From Phytophthora sp. 'mugwort' (Eukaryota > Oomycota > Peronosporomycetes > Peronosporales > Peronosporaceae): a stretch of DNA of 64,000 nt. The first letter of the stretch is position 1; every line of letters begins with the position of its first letter. The position numbers and the translations under genes were made by a program. Of this stretch, positions 11,142 to 23,499 are shown piece by piece. The notes under the pieces are model-generated. The model saw only the letters and a program-made list of their open reading frames with translations. It was not told where the DNA came from and made no database searches. The DNA is taken from positions 2,914,001 through 2,978,000 of the forward strand of contig JAUCEF010000005.1 of NCBI GenBank assembly GCA_033558025.1, given 5' to 3'.

Positions 11142-12443
11142 ATGAATCCGCGCTTCTCAATCATCACGCGACGTGTGTTTTTGCATGGATGGAAGCATTG
11201 GCCTCACAGTATTCATCATAAGCATTTCGCAACATTCCTAAACCGCAAAATGAACGGAGGAAAGATCAAGGTTCTGACCCTCAGCTGTTACAGGAGCGCC
11301 ATAAAAGACGTCTATCGCCAGAAACGCATGTCATTGCCGACGGAGTACATAGACGATATGAAAATATTCTTCAGGTGGTTGAAGCTGATGCAGGCAGACG
11401 ACGAGTAAGCTGGGCAATCGCGCAAGCTAGGCAAGGAGCATTTGACTTTCTCGCTGTACGTCTAGCTGGCCGAACGCACGCTCGTTGTTTTTTTTTAGTG
11501 ACAATGGGTTTGGGCATCTGTTTTTTTTAATTTTGCAGTGGAACCTCATCTGCCGCTACAAATCATTGGAGACGCTATATCTTTCGATACATGCAGTGGG
11601 CTGATGGCAGCGTCGGATGTGTTCTTCACCAAACTAAAACAAATGAAAGAAGGCACCGGGTCAAAAGGCCCCAGCACATTTATGCGAATCCTGTGCAGCC
11701 ATCATGCTGCTGGGTGCTGTCGCTAGGACTCTTCATTGCCTCCAACTCTAGTTTCGGGGAGGCTATTTCGTGTCTCACGTCAAAATCCAGACTCGGGAAG
11801 GCGATCGGAAAAATGCTGCTCGAGAGTATTACTGCTAAAAGGTAAGTCATTCATTCTATAGGAAAAGGAGTTGCTACATACGCTAGTAGTGGAGTACTGG
11901 GGGTCCATCGGTGTTAGCGTCTGTTTGCTCTGTCAAGGGTCATTGGGTGGAGTTCAAGGTCGTTCTGTTCAGAATGAAGGTGATGGTGATCCATATTTTG
12001 GACGTGTTTCTGCTGGTTTGTCACAAAACAGCTCTCAATTTAGTGTATTGCCACCGCTTTTGAAGATCCGCACGATAACTTTGTGGTAGAGTGCAAACGA
12101 TTCGTGCTCCTTTCTCTGATCGATTACACCTTTATCGCTTATGTGCTCCAGTTGTGCCTTGCCTCGGCGGTCGCGCATGCTCATTAATTCTCGAAAAGCT
12201 GGAGTCCAAAAAGCCATGTTCTTTTCCTATGTTTTCTGCAATCCCGGAGTAATGAATAGGCTTTCGAACAGCTTAAGCGATAGTCGCAGTATTTTGATGC
12301 GTCCTACTGGAATGCCGCCGTTGTCGAGCTACTTCAACAGCATGCAGAGACTCGCAAGGCGCTTACTCAGTTGCCGGATGTACTGTTCGACGGAATTGCA
12401 ACACTCCTGGAGGAAACATGTGTCACACAACAAAGGTGCCTAG
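11142..12443 (+). pseudogene. Crypton-type tyrosine recombinase, decayed
   Basis: Scattered in-order fragments match the oomycete Crypton-like tyrosine-recombinase family. They are KIKVLTLSCYRSAIKDVYRQ (about 11263-11322), a YANPVQPSCCWVLSLGLF stretch (about 11682-11735), HSIGKGVATYASSG (about 11852-11893), DPYFGRVSAGL with a following LPP (about 11990-12056), and FCNPGVMNRLSNSLSDS (about 12235-12285). Several frame changes separate them. The HxxR catalytic motif reads HSIG, so the catalytic Arg appears to be replaced by Gly (codon 11861-11863). These enzymes integrate circular DNA without a DDE mechanism. Assignment rests on remembered family patterns. Confidence 0.65.
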
Positions 12444-13959
12444 AGAAATTGCAGTTTGACGATCCTTGGCGTTTTGGAGCTGAATTATGACATTCTCAGT
12501 AGACTCGAGAGCAAACAATATCCTAGTCGGATCGGAGTAATATGGTTTGCACCATTGGCAATAGGATAGGCACTTGCATCGGATGCCAGCAACTTTTTCT
12601 TTCCGCAACTAGACGCGTTAAGTGTGAGGTGTATATGGTAGTTCGGCCGTCCTGAAGACGGACATCCGCTATTCTGAGTGCTGCAAGCATCTGACTTCAC
12701 TAAAACAACCACAAAATGTTGTCCGAGTGGAAAGCGCTGGTCCGGCACATCACTGGCGGTCTAGAGGCTAGTACGGAGAACGCAATGGGTCGATCAACTA
12801 TTCAACACACACTAACAGTATTTACCATCTTGATATGGCTAACGTGCCCACGATTGCTCAGAGAAGAGTCGGCCAGATCGCGCAGTCACCACTCTTCGAC
12901 GCATGCTGTAGGCTATCCACGAGATTACCGCAGGTACTTTCTGCGCCGTTTCGCACAAGAAAACGCTGTAGGACTAGAAGTACATGTTACTGACGACTTC
13001 ATCTGTTAATAGCCGGATGTGACGTACGCGTACTGGAAAACACCGGTCTGGGATCTTCACAAACTACGTGCTGTTGTCTGCCAATCATTGCGCACAATAT
13101 ACGTGTCGCTCGCTTTGGTCACGGGATCCCGACGCAAGTCCATGACAATTGCAGATTTGAAAATGAGACTGTGTCAAATACACTGATTATACCCCATTAT
13201 TTAGAGTTATCGAGAGAAATTCGTCTCTAAGGTTAGTGGAGCAAAAACCGAACCTAACAGATATTTTTCAGGAGGGCTAGTTTTCTCTCATGGGGTGGTT
13301 CAGACAAGTGTATCGACTGGGGCAAAGTGAGACGGTGGAAGAGCGTGCTCGCGTCAATCTTTGCGAGGCGAGGGCGGCGAAGCTGCGTACGCAGCGACTC
13401 CAAGAGCGGCAGTGTCTGTAGCGGGGAGAGTCACTCGGGAGACGGTTCCCAAGAAGACGAGTTAAATGTGTCGTGTTGCGAGCGTTACGGAGTCCCTAAT
13501 TATTCTGAGTCGCTTAATGAGGACACAAGTATCAATTCGTTTGGCGCTGATCTTCAGAGGAAATCTTGTAGCAGCGGATCCTTGTGAGCCACGCTACCTA
13601 CGTGGCAAAGTGTTAACGTTTGGGTGTGGAGGTGTAGGCACAGTAATACAAACCAAGCCAGTGAATGTCGTTGTTACAGAGGCACAGGAAATGCGGAGTC
13701 GCAGTGACATGGTGTGCTGGCAGCATCGAAGTTGCATTGGTAGCAAGGACGTGCTGTAGAGTAACAAAGAATCAGCACCATGCATGCATGTGCTTAGACG
13801 TAGAATGGACGTAGCAGTAGTGAACCAGGATCTAGCTATAAGTCCAAACTCAAACACTTTTCATTTTTACGATTGTCGACTACGTCCTTCCTATCATCTC
13901 TACAACGCCAAGTGCCTGCTGAAGAAGCGTCTGCAGCAACAACCTAGATGTTATGAGCC
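12444..13959. other. no recognisable gene
   Basis: Short open frames only. An arginine-rich frame at 13290-13590 and a plus frame at 12716-13009 show no domain. The part just before 13960 may contain the 5' end or leader of the Copia element that follows, but I cannot define an LTR. Confidence 0.35.
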
Positions 13960-15530
13960 TAAGATCGCAAGGCGTCAACGAGATACTTCGTGTCGATAAT
14001 TATTTCCTGTGGGAGTTCGGTGCCCGCATGGCACTGGCTCGGAAGGCCTTTCTATACCATGTCGACCATTAGGCCGAACAGGCTGCACAACGTGAACCCC
14101 CCGAATGGAAAGCCTCGGACATGAAATCGCTCGGCGTGCTGGTGAAGTTACTTAGCCCGTCGTACCAGACTGTGGTCCGAGATGCGCAATCGACGGCGCA
14201 AGCGTGGGGGATACTGCGAGCGTTCTTCGTCAAGCAAGCAAATCTTGCAAAATCGTGTGCAGTTGCGAAGAGAGTTGCATGAGTTCGAGATGTCGACTGG
14301 TTTCAACCTCATAAGAGACGTCATGGATTTTGATGACATATGTCTACGACTCACCGCAGTGGGGGAATCGCTCGGTGAAGACGAGCGCATCGTTATTCTA
14401 TTGGGTAGTTTGCCTCGAGAGTACGACGGCATGGTGAATATTATCGAGGTGCATGGCATGGCGCTTCTTGAGGCGAAATAAATGCTACGCTACGTGTACA
14501 ATACGTTGCAGAAGCGCGAGAAGGGAGAGACAGCATTCCTAGCTGCTAATCATGTGCGTAATGGCGGCAGTTCGAATGACCGTCAAAGGAGCAGCCGTGG
14601 GAATGAAAATGGTCGCGGCTGAGGCCGCGGTGGACGCGGAAGGCGTAGTGGTTATGGTGATCGCGGCGGTCGTGGTGATCGTGGTGGCTCAAGTGAGTTT
14701 CATGGAAACTGTTTCCAGTGTGGAAAGCAAGGCCACAAGCGCACTGACTTCCCAAAAAAAGGAACGACGATGAGTTCCAATTATCGGGGGCGGAAACATC
14801 GCCCTCTTCGTGGCTATTCGATAGTGGCGCTAGTTCCCACACGACCGGTGATCGCGACGACTTTGTGGAATACGAGGAATTGGCGGGTCACTGCTCATCA
14901 ATGTGGCTAATGGCGACCACCTACCAGCTCAAGGCAGAGGGACGGTGAAGTTCTACTTAGATCACAGCAAGATGGTGGCATTGACTGATGTCCTGTATAT
15001 TCCTGGAATTAACCACAGGTTGATCTTGGTGTCTGCACTTGCTCCAAAAGGCGTCCACTTATCGTTTGGAGTGGACGGGTGCCTGATTAAGTACGGCGAC
15101 CAGATCATATCTCGCGCAAGAAACTAGGTCACTTGTATGTCTGGAACACTTCCGCAAAGCGCAAGACCGACGAAGATGCTAATATAGCAGACGAGAACAC
15201 GCCAGAGCTGGATTTTGGTGTCTGGCATGCAAGGCTAGACCACATCCCCGCGGCTCGGATGGAAAAGGTGACGAACGTTGCGAAAGGCGTCCCGCAATTC
15301 TCTCCTCCAGAACTGGGGATGAGCCCTGTGGAGGGGTGCGCGCGGCAAAATGGCTGTGAAAGCATGTGCACGTCAAGGTGGAAGTCAAGTAAAGACCATC
15401 GGTCTGTTGGACATTGTTCACAGTGATGTCATAGGACCGATGACACCAGCATCACGTGGCGGCGGACGCTATGTTGTGTGCTTCGTAGATGACTAAGTCA
15501 TTATTACGCTGACCGAACAGCATAAAACCG
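13960..15530 (+). pseudogene. Ty1/Copia retrotransposon gag-protease-integrase fragment
   Basis: In-order domains are visible across broken frames. The gag (UBN2-type) starts near FLWEFGARMALARK (about 14005), with SLGVLVKLLSPSYQTVVRDA and a GSLPREYDGMVNIIE region (about 14400-14450). A CCHC zinc knuckle (about 14710-14750) reads CFQCGKQGHKRTDF, with the last Cys replaced by Phe. The aspartic protease motif WLFDSGASSH is near 14810-14840. A pre-integrase region contains FGVWHARLDH (about 15213-15242). The integrase core begins with LLDIVHSDVIGPMTPASRGG (about 15405-15465) and YVVCFVDD, then breaks off at a stop near 15496. Reverse transcriptase and RNase H are absent, so the element is 3' truncated. 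Several stops and frame changes are present. Confidence 0.85.
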
Positions 15531-15639
15531 TGTTGCAAGGCTCTGCGGCCAAGGGGTTCAGTTCAACTGGAAATGTTTCTGCTTTCGCGCATCTTCACCA
15601 TCGACACAGCGTGTTCCGGCTGCACGAATTCGGCCACTA

Positions 15640-17026
15640 CTCAATCTCTTGAAGTGTACCGGGGGACTTTACGTTGACATGGGCCGTGACGTCGCTCTAG
15701 ACGAGTGCAGTGTGGCTTGCCGGTCCCGTTTTGGCCGGCATGTCATTGTCTTTAACCCAATGAAGCCTTGGAAAATATCACTTTCGGCTATACATGTTGT
15801 ATTGTGCTACAACATGGGCAGCTATTAATTTTCGAGTTCACTGTAATAGCGATATTACGGACAGCCTGGACGGTGTGGCCCTTCCCGAAGAAGCATTGGA
15901 ACTTCACGAAGAGTGGATCAAAGCAAAGGTGTCGTCCATTCGGAGGCTGGTTCTTGAGGTGACGAGACCTCTCTACGGTTCTAACCGAGTCATCAACATG
16001 AATAACTATTATATATCGGTGCAGCTGTTGCAGGCTTTGCGTATTCGAGGATTGTATGCACGCGGCACCTTGCGGGGTTTAAGTAAGCACTTTCCTAAGC
16101 ACACTATACTCGATAAGGGTAGCGCTTCTCGGGGTGACTTTCGCCAGGGAGTATGCGGATCATTGCATTGTAGCAGCGTCATGGTGCGACGGAAGTATTG
16201 TTCAGATGGTATCTTATGCTGATGCATCTTTGGTACCCCATGTTGAGCGACAAGTCGGGGGGACTACTCAAACATATCCAGCGCCAACATGCGTGAAACA
16301 GTACAATAAGTACATGAAGGTGTGGATCGCCTTGATCAAATACGCGACCGGTTTTCAATAGCGGATGGTCATTCATTTAAAAAATGGTACACAACGTTGG
16401 CGTTAGCGCTTATCGACATTGCGAGATCAAATGCATACTTGACTCGCCACCTTGCGGTCGACATGGCAAAGCAACGGGATCCTCACCGCAGCTTTATGAT
16501 TGAGCTTGCATCAGAATTAATATCAGGAAAGTGGGAGAGGCCCCAAGTGATGGCAGAATGGCTTTTGAAGCCAGCGGTATATGCGACGATGACTCACCAA
16601 ACGGAAGTCTCCGTGATATTTTTGAATCGATGTGGCCCATGGAAGTTCACAAAAGCGATGTACAGCAGTATCATCACTGCAAATACTAAAAGACTGTGGT
16701 AGAAAGCGAAGAGGTTGTGTTGTTTGTCGCTGGGAAGATCGATGGCCAACAGAAAAGACAGATTACTGCGGTAATCATACCGTATGCCTCTGTCGAGGGT
16801 GTATCCGCAACAGCCCAAGGACTACATGTGTCCAGATATCGATCTCACTTGCTGGGAGAAATTCCATAGGTACTATTTTCCTAACCGCCTTTTCTTGACA
16901 AAGAAAAAAATTCGCAAACTAGCAGAGCTGTACAAGCTTAAGGGGGCTGCACAAAAGTCCGCAGACGAGCTTGAGCCAGGACAACAAGTGCGGGCAACTA
17001 GATCGCTTGAGAGTGCTTTTGTTTAA
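15640..17026 (+). pseudogene. piggyBac-like (DDE_Tnp_1_7) transposase, decayed
   Basis: The first catalytic region is GRDVALDECSVACRSRFGRH ... NPMKPWK (about 15683-15773). After a frame change it continues YCATTWAAINF and NMNNYYISVQLLQALRIRGL (about 15999-16058), then GTLRGLSKHFPKH. Next come the third-Asp region (CDGSIVQMVSYADA, about 16178-16219, and VDRLDQIR) and SFKKWYTTLALALIDIARSN (about 16372-16431). The C-terminal part is cysteine-rich (CGRKRRGCVVC and later Cys/His, about 16690-16870), matching the zinc-binding tail of piggyBac transposases. At least three frame changes are needed. No flanking TTAA-ended repeats were identified at its borders. Confidence 0.75.
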
Positions 17027-17638
17027 ATAGCCACAACGCTGTCATTTTAAGTTAGCTAATACCTTGCTGATGCGTCTCGAGCCGAAAGCAAACGCTTCCT
17101 CGTGAAGTAAATATTCGGGTACTGCATCGCTCTAAGCACGCCTTGGGCGCCAAGCTGCACGACATCCGCTGCTACAAGTATGCTCGCCTTTTATTGGTGT
17201 AGTCGACCTCATCTGCCTTACGCATGAGCTGTCCTTGATGAAAGCCAACAGCGTGGTCAACTTACCAAATTCACCTCACCATCAGCGTGGCCAACTTCAA
17301 CCAGCTCACACCTCAGACATATAGTATATCAGTGTGGTTTTCATGACCAGCATGAACGGCATCCTTCGTAACATATGCATCTGGTCCAACCGCTGGGCGA
17401 CAGTCAGCGATAGGGCAACCGATTATCAGCGGTAATGCACGTCAGCATCCCACCCATCATCTCATCGAAAACCCAGCATCTGCATTATGCCCGACAGCAT
17501 CACACCAAACAGGGTACCAGCATCCGCGCGAGGTAGGCGGAGCAACAGCAACATCACCTTCGGCAGCGCCACGCACTCGGCGCTCGCCGATGGGTGAGTT
17601 TGCAGCAGCAACATGGCCGTCACCATCGTCTCGAGATG
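17027..17638. repeat. degenerate CAG/ATG-rich repetitive flank
   Basis: Imperfect repetition of short units of the type CATCAC / CAGCAGCAACATG. The complementary composition reappears outside the other arm at 20450-21000, so it looks like an outward, diverged continuation of the large inverted repeat. No gene is recognised. Confidence 0.5.
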
Positions 17639-18916
17639 CATAGGGATGTTTATTGACGTGGTGATGGGCGGTATCACCAGCATCAAGCTCAGCAACATAA
17701 TGCCGTTAAGCGGCATGGCGCGCGAGCAGCAGCATTTAGTTCAGTAGCATCATGACCAATAGCATACCTGCGATCGGCGACGTCGTAGCAACGTCATGTC
17801 AAGCAGCAGCATGTCCAGCAGCAGCATGTCCAGCATCATAGTGACATTTAGCGGTGGCGGGAGCGTACAGCATCAGCAGCTCTCCCGGCAGCATCACATC
17901 CAGCAATATAGCGATGGTAGGCAACATGGTGCACGAGCAGCAGCTGACGTCGCTCTGAATCATCGGAGCGGCTTCTTCTAATGATGGGGGTGTAAATTGG
18001 AGTACCTCATGATCGTGGTGGGTGGGGGGAGAAGAACGTGGCGTTTTTGGAAATGAAGTCGGAATAAGAATTGCGATCAAATGATCGTCGCACCAAGTAC
18101 ACACTGAATCTCTTTACGTTCCGCCAATTACATCGCGCCATTTAGTCGTTCCGCCAATCATATATCATCGCTTCGCAGTCGAGCAAGCTGATAGGCTACT
18201 AACTGACAAAGCGAGCCTCGAGGAAAAGCCGCAAGCGATCTTGCACTTCAACTTCGCGCCTCTTTCTGCGTACTTCTCTGTTCCATCATAGTATGATCAT
18301 TGTGATTTTATGTGGTCCACATATGGTAAATTCAGCCAATTAGAAATCATTATTTTTGTAACTGTGATTATATCCTCGTAGCACTTCAATAAACCTCGTT
18401 TTGAGCGCCTTGTTCTAGACAGCTAGCGAGGTCTAGAGTGTATGCAAGGATTACTACGTAGTCTAATTTTTTGCGATCCTGAAAACCCTAGCTAATATCG
18501 TTTATAGAAAATAAACTACAAAACAAAACTAATTTGCGAACCAAATGACGCAAAAAAAAACAAATTATCCCTTCTATATCCATTGTGATTGGTCCAGAAT
18601 TTTATTGCAGCATTTGCCCAAACACTTTCATTTTGATGATCATTTTGTGAGAATCGGTAAGAAAGCAATAAGTTATTGAAGTGTACGTGAAATGGCCATT
18701 TTACGGTGGAACAGAGACGTATTTGCCCGGATCAAATTTAAGCAGTCATGGCTACTAAATCGCCACAACAGATAAGCCCAACACGCTAAATATTTACCAG
18801 TCCGATCTGTAGCCATATATAACATATATCTCGAGCTTTGCAACAAACGTCGTACAAATAGTAGCCGAAGGAAATAACCATGCCACCGCCGACCCCTCGG
18901 CGTAGGTCGCTGCTGG
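17639..18916 (+). repeat. left arm of a 1.28-kb inverted repeat
   Basis: This arm is the reverse complement of 19171-20449 with only a few differences: one C/T change near 17669, one near 18742, and a one-base G/C-run difference near 18570. A 101-residue open frame on the minus strand (17799-18104) reappears identically on the plus strand at 19984-20289, which fixes the pairing. The outer part contains AGCAGCATGTCC trinucleotide-like repeats; the inner part is AT-rich. No coding function is apparent. Confidence 0.95.
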
Positions 18917-19032
18917 CAGCCGTCACCTTCAGCTCTAGCGCTGAGTTGAAAGCTCTAGCATTCAACTCAGCGCTAGAGCTGAAGAGTTTTTTGAGTTGAA
19001 AGCTCTAGCGCTAGAGCTGAAGGTGACGGCTG
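18917..19032. repeat. nested short palindromes in the spacer
   Basis: A 26-bp perfect inverted pair (18917-18942 with 19007-19032) encloses a 20-bp perfect pair (18931-18950 with 18961-18980). Both are built from the unit AGCTCTAGCGCT. It abuts the left arm exactly. The remaining spacer (19033-19170) is not palindromic. Confidence 0.9.
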
Positions 19033-19170
19033 CGGCAAGTCGACGCTAGAAAAATGGGCATCAGCGACTAGTTGCAAGAGGGGGTGTTGCAGTGGCAGGA
19101 GGCGCTATCGAGCGTGCAATGGCATCACTGTAGCAATTAGGGCCACAACAGGTGAAATTAGCTAATACTA

Positions 19171-20449
19171 CCAGCAGCGACCTACGCCGAGGGGTCGGCG
19201 GTGGCATGGTTATTTCCTTCGGCTACTATTTGTACGACGTTTGTTGCAAAGCTCGAGATATATGTTATATATGGCTACAGATCGGACTGGTAAATATTTA
19301 GCGTGTTGGGCTTATCTGTTGTGGCGATTTAGTAGCCATGACTGCTTAGATTTGATCCGGGCAAATACGTCTCTGTTCCACCGTAAAATGGCCATTTCAC
19401 GTACACTTCAATAACTTATTGCTTTCTTACCGATTCTCACAAAATGATCATCAAAATGAAAGTGTTTGGGCAAATGCTGCAATAAAATTCTGGACCAATC
19501 ACAATGGATATAGAAGGGGATAATTTGTTTTTTTTTGCGTCATTTGGTTCGCAAATTAGTTTTGTTTTGTAGTTTATTTTCTATAAACGATATTAGCTAG
19601 GGTTTTCAGGATCGCAAAAAATTAGACTACGTAGTAATCCTTGCATACACTCTAGACCTCGCTAGCTGTCTAGAACAAGGCGCTCAAAACGAGGTTTATT
19701 GAAGTGCTACGAGGATATAATCACAGTTACAAAAATAATGATTTCTAATTGGCTGAATTTACCATATGTGGACCACATAAAATCACAATGATCATACTAT
19801 GATGGAACAGAGAAGTACGCAGAAAGAGGCGCGAAGTTGAAGTGCAAGATCGCTTGCGGCTTTTCCTCGAGGCTCGCTTTGTCAGTTAGTAGCCTATCAG
19901 CTTGCTCGACTGCGAAGCGATGATATATGATTGGCGGAACGACTAAATGGCGCGATGTAATTGGCGGAACGTAAAGAGATTCAGTGTGTACTTGGTGCGA
20001 CGATCATTTGATCGCAATTCTTATTCCGACTTCATTTCCAAAAACGCCACGTTCTTCTCCCCCCACCCACCACGATCATGAGGTACTCCAATTTACACCC
20101 CCATCATTAGAAGAAGCCGCTCCGATGATTCAGAGCGACGTCAGCTGCTGCTCGTGCACCATGTTGCCTACCATCGCTATATTGCTGGATGTGATGCTGC
20201 CGGGAGAGCTGCTGATGCTGTACGCTCCCGCCACCGCTAAATGTCACTATGATGCTGGACATGCTGCTGCTGGACATGCTGCTGCTTGACATGACGTTGC
20301 TACGACGTCGCCGATCGCTGGTATGCTATTGGTCATGATGCTACTGAACTAAATGCTGCTGCTCGCGCGCCATGCCGCTTAACGGCATTATGTTGCTGAG
20401 CTTGATGCTGGTGATACCGCCCACCACCACGTCAATAAACATCCCTATG
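19171..20449 (-). repeat. right arm of the 1.28-kb inverted repeat
   Basis: Reverse complement of 17639-18916, nearly identical. Pairing stops at about 20449/17639, beyond which the two sides share only composition. Confidence 0.95.
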
Positions 20450-21020
20450 TTGCTCGACGTGATGCTGCCGGCTACGATGCTGCTGGTTCCCGTCTCCTCC
20501 GTCGTCGAGCGACATTATGCGGGCTGGATTTTGGTACTACTACGTGGGCAACCCGTTGCCTACCGCAGAGCGTCATTTTCCGGCTGAAAGTGGTGCTGCC
20601 GGGTGTGATGCTTCAGTAATGCTGCTACATGACCAACCCATCGCCGAGCTACGACAGGGATCACCGTGATGCTGATGGCGGTGCCACTACTCCTACGTGG
20701 CCAATCGGTCGCCGGCCGCCTGTACGCCGTTGAGTATCATACTATTACCCGTGATGCCGGCCATGATACTGTTGCGGGTCGCTCATCATGTCGTGTAGCG
20801 ATACCATGTTGCTGGGTGCAATGCTGTCATTGTTGCTACCCGCCCCTGTCATCACTCTATGCAACAATGCTGTTGCATGTGAAACCAGCGGCCCTGATAC
20901 TGCCGCCAGTGATGCTGCTTCGAGGCCAAGTCGCCTCCGATCGACGGTACGCACCTGGGCAAGCTGCTGCTACTACGGATCCAATTCGTCGTCGAATGAG
21001 GCCCTCGTAGGCGGGCGCTC
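20450..21020. repeat. degenerate GATGCTG-rich repetitive flank
   Basis: Many imperfect GATGCTG / GTGATGCTGCCGG units and recurrent TACGTGG-CAA-CGGTCGCC-like blocks are visible. It ends next to a G13 tract at 21021-21033. It mirrors 17027-17638 in composition. Confidence 0.5.
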
Positions 21021-22988
21021 GGGGGGGGGGGGGTGTATATACTTGCTGCGTTTCTCCAAAAGAATCTGTGTGCCTTAGATATACCAAATATCTCGTGTAC
21101 AGTTCATTTCCCATTATTTGAATATTATTCTAATATTTGCTTTAAATAATGCTCTTCTTGGATTGTTCAACAACCAGTATTGGTGGCGACAGCCTTCACA
21201 ATAGAAACCAGCCACGCGAAAAACTTCTCGCGATGCTCACGTAGATTCACAAGAACCGTAGAAGAACACGTAGCGCCTGATCCCACTGACGGCGGGCAAC
21301 CCAGCCACCCTCTTTCCCATTCTTCAAAAGACTCCACTCCCGGGAGGCCCATTGACGAGAGACAAGGGCTTCTAGCCAGCCATGGATCGTCGCGTAATAA
21401 TTATGAAGGTAGCACATATGCATGTCCTTGTTAATGATATTTTCTCTGACATGCGAATTGGCAGTTGCCGTTTATATCAGGTAAGCCTGCACGGAATGGC
21501 AAACCAATCTACAAAAGCAGCACACTCGTATCAGCGCTTACTCATTTCAGCTACCAGAACAGAGTTAATTCGACTCCTTGCTCCCTATGTTTGTGCCGAT
21601 TAAGAATCGGGTAAGCTGTTGTCGTCAAACTAGCACAACTGAGGAATAACTAATTCGTTCTGCTCTTAAGATTTTCGAGCCTGACTTCGGATCTACCCCA
21701 GACGTTGACGACTTCGTCGAGATCTTGCCTATAAAGGAAATGCATATTGAGCATTAAGACGTTTGCTCGGGGGAGAGTCATGTACATAATTTCTTGTACA
21801 TGGTGCGCTGGCTGCAGACACGCATGAAGCTTTGAGAGGTACAGTAGTTGGGTTTTGTTTATCAGCACGTCAAACCATGCCGGCTAACGGACGAAACTCG
21901 TCTGATTGTGATAGGTAACATGGGAAATGATTTTCGACCCCCTTGCGATTCCTAAAGGACTTCCTAGTCAAGGAAGCGAGGTTTCTCAATACCTATATGG
22001 AGCGATACATCGCGATGAAGGCGGACGTGGTGTCGTTCAATGGATTCAATTCGAGGGTGAAGTGTACGAGTCACAGTTCAACAACATTGATAATTTATGG
22101 ACGGCAATGAATGAGCTCGACATCATGGCGAACGAGCTCAACTTTGACCAAGCTTTGAGGCCCTGCCCATGTGCTAAATGCACTTATTACCGGTCACCGG
22201 AGTGATTAAGCGAGCAACCTTCAGAACTTTCGTATGAAGCACTATCGCCACAAGAAACATATTAGCCTGTAGACAGCTGGAAACCATTTGGTTGAGGGAG
22301 TCTAAAAGCATAATGCATATAATAAGTAGGCTTCCGTTAATGAGATGGAATTGAAACTACTTCTGGTCACCACCATAGCAGAGCAGCGGAGATTGACGGA
22401 GAGCCAATACCGCACATAGAAAACTTGGGATAATACTATCATCGCTACTTATACGAGGCTGTGCACGAATTAGCCGCTAGACATGTTCCCTGGCCTAATG
22501 ATTTTGCCGTGCTTATTCCTGCCACTGTGGTTAAGCTGGTCAAGACGACCAGCGGCGATCTACCTCGGCCGTAACATGCTAATGTCGGCAAAAAAAACTT
22601 ATGCGGCCATCTGTATGACGGTGGTTGCAATAGGCGAATACATTGTTGAGCGTTACCGCGAGGCGATGGCTTCGCTATAGCTTGTGCTATTACCGCGGCG
22701 AAAGCAGGTAAGACAGCAGTGACGGCCTCGTTGTTGAAGACCGTGTTCTATTGACTTGAGTCTGAGCGCAAGCTTGGCCGGTGTGGCATCTCGGAACATT
22801 TAGCGCAGCTGCTTAAAAAAAAATCAACCATTTCACGCCTGATTCAGTCATTTAAGAGTAAAATTCATCATCTTCGGAAGGGTTTGAAGCGTTTTTAGAG
22901 GGGTGGGCATTAATTTGCCCCTATCCATTGCCTACCCGCTACGATTTGTCTGGCTAAAATCAAACACGACGTGTTTGACGACTTTTCG
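21021..22988. other. no recognisable gene
   Basis: Several short open frames (for example 21180-21434, 21927-22205, 22483-22680) show no domain I can name. The 22440-22680 stretch has mildly coding-like peptides in more than one frame and may be an old transposon remnant. Confidence 0.35.
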
Positions 22989-23080
22989 GGCCAAAGGAGG
23001 CATTTTGCCTCCATCGAGGGGGTCATTCTCCACCTCCTTTTGAAAACACGCTTGATGGGGGCAAAATGCCTCCTTTGGCC
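22989..23080. repeat. MITE-like hairpin, 27-bp arms
   Basis: 22989-23015 and 23054-23080 are inverted copies with one mismatch, both carrying GGCCAAAGGAGGCATTTTGC. To the right the sequence continues GCGAGAGGGTTAA, so its reverse complement begins TTAACCCTCTCGCGG. That looks like the end of a TTAA-targeting (piggyBac-type) element. The left outer end does not show the same extension. Confidence 0.75.
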
Positions 23081-23499
23081 GCGAGAGGGTTAAGTATGTT
23101 ATTGTGTCCCGAAATAGTGGCAGAACGATCAGCATATGGGATATTACGTAAATTACCATGAGTATCGATCGAAGCAATTTTTTCGAAGTGTCCGATCCAA
23201 AATGCTAAAATATTGATTAAAAATGATATTCGCTAAAGTGCGAGTCAACATAATGAAGAGGTGTTACGACACAAGTTCGTGGAGCCCGGCTTACAAATAG
23301 GGTCATCCGTTAGGCAATATGCAACCGGACAGACTCTGCAAACTGCAATACAACCCCATCGGCATTGGCGATTGCATGCTCGCAAGAGGGAGTGCCATGT
23401 GGACCCACCCGTCTGCCATCGTACGAACGTTCGCAGACAACGACCCCTCTTGGCAATTTGTAGACAATGCTTCGGGTAGTCGCCGGTAACAAAACACTC

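Noticed and set aside
17799..20289. Identical 101-residue frames in the inverted-repeat arms
   Set aside because: They are identical only because the arms are identical; the peptide is derived from trinucleotide-like repeats and has no motif.
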